A stretch of DNA of 20,903 nucleotides from Pleurotus djamor. Its lineage: Eukaryota > Basidiomycota > Agaricomycetes > Agaricales > Pleurotaceae. The translations under genes were made by a program, and so were the position numbers. Of the stretch, positions 18,080 through 20,903 are shown in pieces. The stretch's first letter is position 1, and each line of letters begins with the position of its first letter. Where the stretch lies: positions 1 to 20,903 of the forward strand of contig JAPEVF010000789.1 in the NCBI GenBank assembly GCA_029747585.1. Direction: 5' to 3'. Under the pieces are notes generated by a model, which worked only from the letters and a program-made list of their open reading frames with translations, had not been told where the DNA came from and searched no databases.

Positions 18080-18268
18080 CTGTGCTCAGCCTAAGGGTTT
18101 GAAAGGGATTGAACAATCTTTGTCAGGAAAATCAAACATGAGCGCATGGCTCATGAGAGAGCTGCCCAATCATAGCGCACCGATCACTGACATTCAAACT
18201 CTGCTATAGGCGCCGATTCTCAACTTCCTCCCGATCGCAGAGTCACCCAGTCACTGTTGCTCTCCGTT
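18080..18268. promoter_or_regulatory. Divergent promoter region of the acyltransferase fragment and the pseudouridine synthase
   Basis: 189 bp between two divergent ATGs, with no clear TATA box on either side. Too short to hold another gene. Confidence 0.4.
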
Positions 18269-19464
18269 ATGCCTAAAATATCCTTGTCAAGCTTGCCCGT
18301 CTCTGGGCTTTTTGCTGTCTACAAGCCTTCTGGACCCACATCTATGTCGATAATCAATGATATCAAGGAATTGGTTGCGCGATCCAAACTGTTCGTCGAC
18401 GCAGAAAAGCTGAAGTCAGTAAGCAAGACCAAGAAAATCGGACGGCGTGGCAAGGACATCGTTAAGATAGGTCAAGGAGGAACTCTTGATCCCCTTGCTG
18501 ACGGTGTACTGGGTATGTTCATCGTACTCAGTTTTCCTTGGGGTAAGTTGACCAAATTAGGCCTGGTATAGTGGTCGGGATTGGAAAGGGAACGAAGAAG
18601 CTGAGCGACTTCTTGGAATGCACCAAAGTAAGCTTACGCTACATTTTGAGTCGTCTCCTCCTCTTACGACGCGTTTCGCCTTAGGAATATCGCACAACCT
18701 GTTTGCTCGGTTGCGAAACTGATACATTCGACAGTGAGGGCAACATTGTACGCACAGCGCCATGGAAACATATAACACGAGAGAGCGTAGAGGGAAAGCT
18801 CGCCCATTTTAGAGGTGAAATAGAGCAGGCACCTCCAATGTAAGTATTTATCGCCTCTTCAAATACTTCTCTGAGACGATCTCTTGCCAGATTTTCCGCT
18901 CTCAAAATGGATGGTAGGCCTCTTTACGAATATGCTCGAAAAGGGCTCCCACTCCCTCGGCCAATCGAAAAACGGAAAGTCACCGTTCACTCGCTCGAGT
19001 TGCTTGAGTGGAAAGGTAGCGATCATACCTTTGCTTGGCCAGAAAAGAAGATGCCGGATTCTGAAAAGGAAGCCTTGAAGAAGACTCTTCAGAGCATTGG
19101 TGAAGACACCCCAGTGACTGATGAAGTCGAGGACACGTCAGCATCGAGTGACGAGCGACCCGCGGCTTTCGTGTTGTCCATGAAGGTTTCGGGTGGGACG
19201 TATGTCCGCTCACTTGTTCACGATCTTGCCCATTCTCTGGGATCAGCCGGCCACGTCGTCACTTTAACTCGCTCTCGCCAAGGGCGGTTCGCTCTCGAAC
19301 CTCAAGAAGAAGATGGCAATCCGCAGTTTGGTTGTGTGCCTTGGGAAGTCTTCCAGGTCGCATCCAAGAGCCCCGGAGAAGCTGATGCTGATGGGTGGAC
19401 CGAATGGGAGCGAAGAGTAATGGATAAACTGGAGGTCCTTGAAGACAAACCCAAAACTAATTAA
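18269..19464 (+). CDS. PUS4: tRNA pseudouridine-55 synthase, TruB/Pus4 type
   Basis: Four exons: 18269-18512, 18572-18627, 18685-18839 and 18891-19464, giving 1029 nt (342 residues). Introns are 59, 57 and 51 nt. The enzyme isomerises uridine 55 in the T-loop of tRNAs (in yeast in both cytosol and mitochondria). TruB motifs in order: VYKPSGPTS at 17-25; GGTLDPLADGVL at 70-81, where Asp74 is the catalytic Asp; VVGIGKGTK; YRTTCLLGCETDTFD; APPIFSALKMDGRPLYEYAR, where the Ala-Leu-Lys and Tyr are typical; and SGGTYVRSLVHDLAHSLGS at 252-270. A charged insert (about 195-240, rich in Glu, Lys and Ser) before the last motif is common in eukaryotic members. The start is the first ATG that yields the KPSG motif near residue 20. 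Slightly shorter than yeast Pus4 (403), mainly at the C-terminus. Very likely functional. Confidence 0.93.
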
Positions 19465-20181
19465 CCCGCCAAGCTCGCAACGACTAGTCGTTTATCAACG
19501 TCCCTTCAACTATCGACTCAGGTCCGCTAAATGAACGGGGGTTTTGTCTGGAGGCGAACGCACGGTCGCCTTCGTTTCGGTGGTAGTCTCGTAGGAAACG
19601 ATATGGACTGCTTCGGAGTTTGACCTCTGTGCTCCTTAAGCCCGGCGACTCCTCGGAAGGCTCCCCATCCTGCACACCTACCCGCCTATGTATAATATAT
19701 TTAAACTGGTCAGGCTTTCCTGCTTATCGGCATCTTGTCATGGTTTGATCCCGTGATACCTCGTGGTCTCTCGTCGAGGTCTCACAGCAACTGGAGTGTA
19801 TGGCTTGGCACCTATGATACATCCCTGCTGAACGTTTTATAACTGTCATCTCTCCTACAGCATCGCAACTTTGTCGGCGAAAGCGTTGGGGAGTTCATAG
19901 GTATGGGTTAGAACTTAGAAGGTCGCCGTCTCCTAGTGCACTCAAAATTGGCGTTACGAGGTAATTTATTCATTTCATCCGATTTGCTCGTTTATCCACC
20001 CAGAGTGGATGTATCAATGATCAAGTTGTTTATCGCAGTCTAAACTCACGCCGCGTTCATTGAATGGTTCATGGTCGCGGGTCTGAGTCCGGCACGGCCC
20101 GCGTCGGGAACAGAGTCCTGTTTCGGACCGAGCCTTCCGTCGAATTGGGTTGGACAGTTCGTCCAGTGGGCATTTTGCGTT
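19465..20181. other. Intergenic region, no gene seen
   Basis: Between the Pus4 stop and the TATA box of the next gene. Open frames on both strands are short and without domain features. No repeat or tRNA stands out. Confidence 0.55.
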
Positions 20182-20188
20182 TATATAA
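20182..20188 (+). promoter_or_regulatory. TATA box of the gene at 20241
   Basis: TATATAA stands 59 bp before the ATG at 20241, a normal spacing for a short leader. Confidence 0.55.
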
Positions 20189-20240
20189 GACCTATGGGAG
20201 CAAACCCGACCTCTATTCTCCCTACGCGTCCGATTCCACA

Positions 20241-20903
20241 ATGGCCGCCGCTAATGGATCTTCCAATGGTCACGTCTTGCGCCCGTTGAAGGCAGGCATC
20301 TTTGCCCCCGTACCCACATTCTTTCTGCCAGAGAGCGAAGATCTTGGTAAGCTTCTCAAAAGCTGATACCAAAAAAAGATATGGAAGGACTGACTAACGT
20401 GGATGCTCGTGCGTGTTGAGCCGCTCCCCAATACGTATAACATCTTTACTGATATGTGGCGGATGTAGCCTCGACTTCAAACAAGTTCATCCAGCTTAGA
20501 CCGGATGAAATGCGAACCTACCCGCTGGGGGTGCCGGATGCGGCTTCTGTCCCGTCGGAACCGACGACAACTGAGAATGTGGCGACACAGCCGTCAGAGG
20601 CAGGCGATCCAGGCTCAAGTAATGCCACAAACACTCATTCAGACTCCGAATCAATGGCGCTGAACAATGTCAGTTCGTTCTACGATGAAATTGAAGGGGC
20701 TGAGGATTACTACGATCCCGTGGAAAGGGCACCTTCTGTCGCTCTGAGTCTTCCTGACGACGCTTCCTGCGGCTTCGACACAACCTCACAATCGAGTGAC
20801 ACCGATTACGGAGTGCACCCGCCGTCAGGTTATCTGGATGATGATAATGACAGAGATTGTTTCAGATCAGACGGTATGTTCCCCATTGATGTAGTCATGG
20901 TTC
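20241..20903 (+). CDS. Gene with a DapA-aldolase-like first exon and an acidic Ser-rich second exon, 3' partial
   Basis: Exon 1 is 20241-20346 (MAAANGSSNG, then LKAGIFAPVPTFFLPESEDL). The second half resembles the start of fungal dihydrodipicolinate-synthase-type aldolases, which open with a short Gly-Ile-x-x-P-x-x-x-F-F motif before the barrel. A donor GTAAGC at 20347 and an acceptor GATGTAG at 20468 give a 122-nt intron, twice the usual size here, phase-compatible with an open frame from 20469 that runs to at least 20873 (donor-like GTATGT follows). That second exon is acidic and rich in Ser, Asp and Thr (YDEIEGAEDYYDPVE, GYLDDDNDRD) and shows no aldolase barrel motifs. Either the aldolase start is orphaned and joined to another gene, or the resemblance is by chance and this is one unknown protein. 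The gene leaves the window. Confidence 0.45.

Noticed and set aside
20040..20110. tRNA-like segment near GGGTCTGAGTCCGGC
   Set aside because: The B-box match is poor and no acceptor stem pairs; it lies just upstream of a TATA box and is probably promoter sequence.
1..20903. CRISPR array, insertion sequence, or LTR-type element
   Set aside because: No regularly spaced repeats, terminal repeats, transposase or reverse-transcriptase motifs are visible on either strand.

Overview
The window looks like nuclear DNA from a filamentous basidiomycete, probably an Agaricomycete. The genes are dense and cut by many short introns (mostly 48-71 nt, GT-AG with CTRAY-like branch sites). TATA boxes stand before the secreted-protein genes, and the protein families found are fungal. 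All models below come from reading frame, splice phase and family resemblance by eye; no search was run. Single ambiguous bases (N) lie at 2187 and 17826.

Layout. (1) 1-4709, + strand: the 3' two thirds of a large RHS/YD-repeat gene of the TcB/TcC insecticidal-toxin-complex type. This is a bacterial family, but here it carries four spliceosomal introns. It has one in-frame TAG (985-987) and a hydrophobic glycine-rich C-terminal tail after the RHS core. (2) 4789-5582, - strand, convergent: a small PX-domain protein in five exons. (3) 6416-8754, + strand: a complete 515-residue MFS sugar transporter in 15 exons, one of only 3 nt. (4) 9463-12238, + strand: a 637-residue secreted protein in 16 exons, resembling a basidiomycete family of unknown function (DUF7223-like). 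It has a GC-AG intron, an 8-nt exon, a His-rich linker and two Kex2-type Lys-Arg sites. (5) 12763-16700: three paralogous small secreted cysteine-rich proteins (two on -, one on +) with an identical C-terminal cysteine spacing and related leader introns, separated by about 1.5 kb of apparently empty DNA. (6) 17387-18079, - strand: the 3' part of a double CCHC zinc-finger gene, abutting in another frame the first 80 codons of an acyltransferase-like gene; probably a breakpoint or chimera. (7) 18269-19464, + strand: complete tRNA pseudouridine-55 synthase (TruB/Pus4 type) in four exons. (8) 20241 to the right edge, + strand: a TATA-driven gene whose first exon resembles the start of fungal DapA-type aldolases, while the next open exon is acidic and Ser-rich and does not continue that family.

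How the parts relate. The transporter, PX protein and Pus4 are housekeeping-type genes with no obvious link to each other. The stretch from 9463 to 16700 is made only of secreted, unknown-function proteins, and with the acquired toxin-complex-like gene it gives the window the character of an accessory, fast-changing region. The most unusual items are the intron-bearing Tc-like gene and the three-copy cysteine-rich family. Joint function is inference only.
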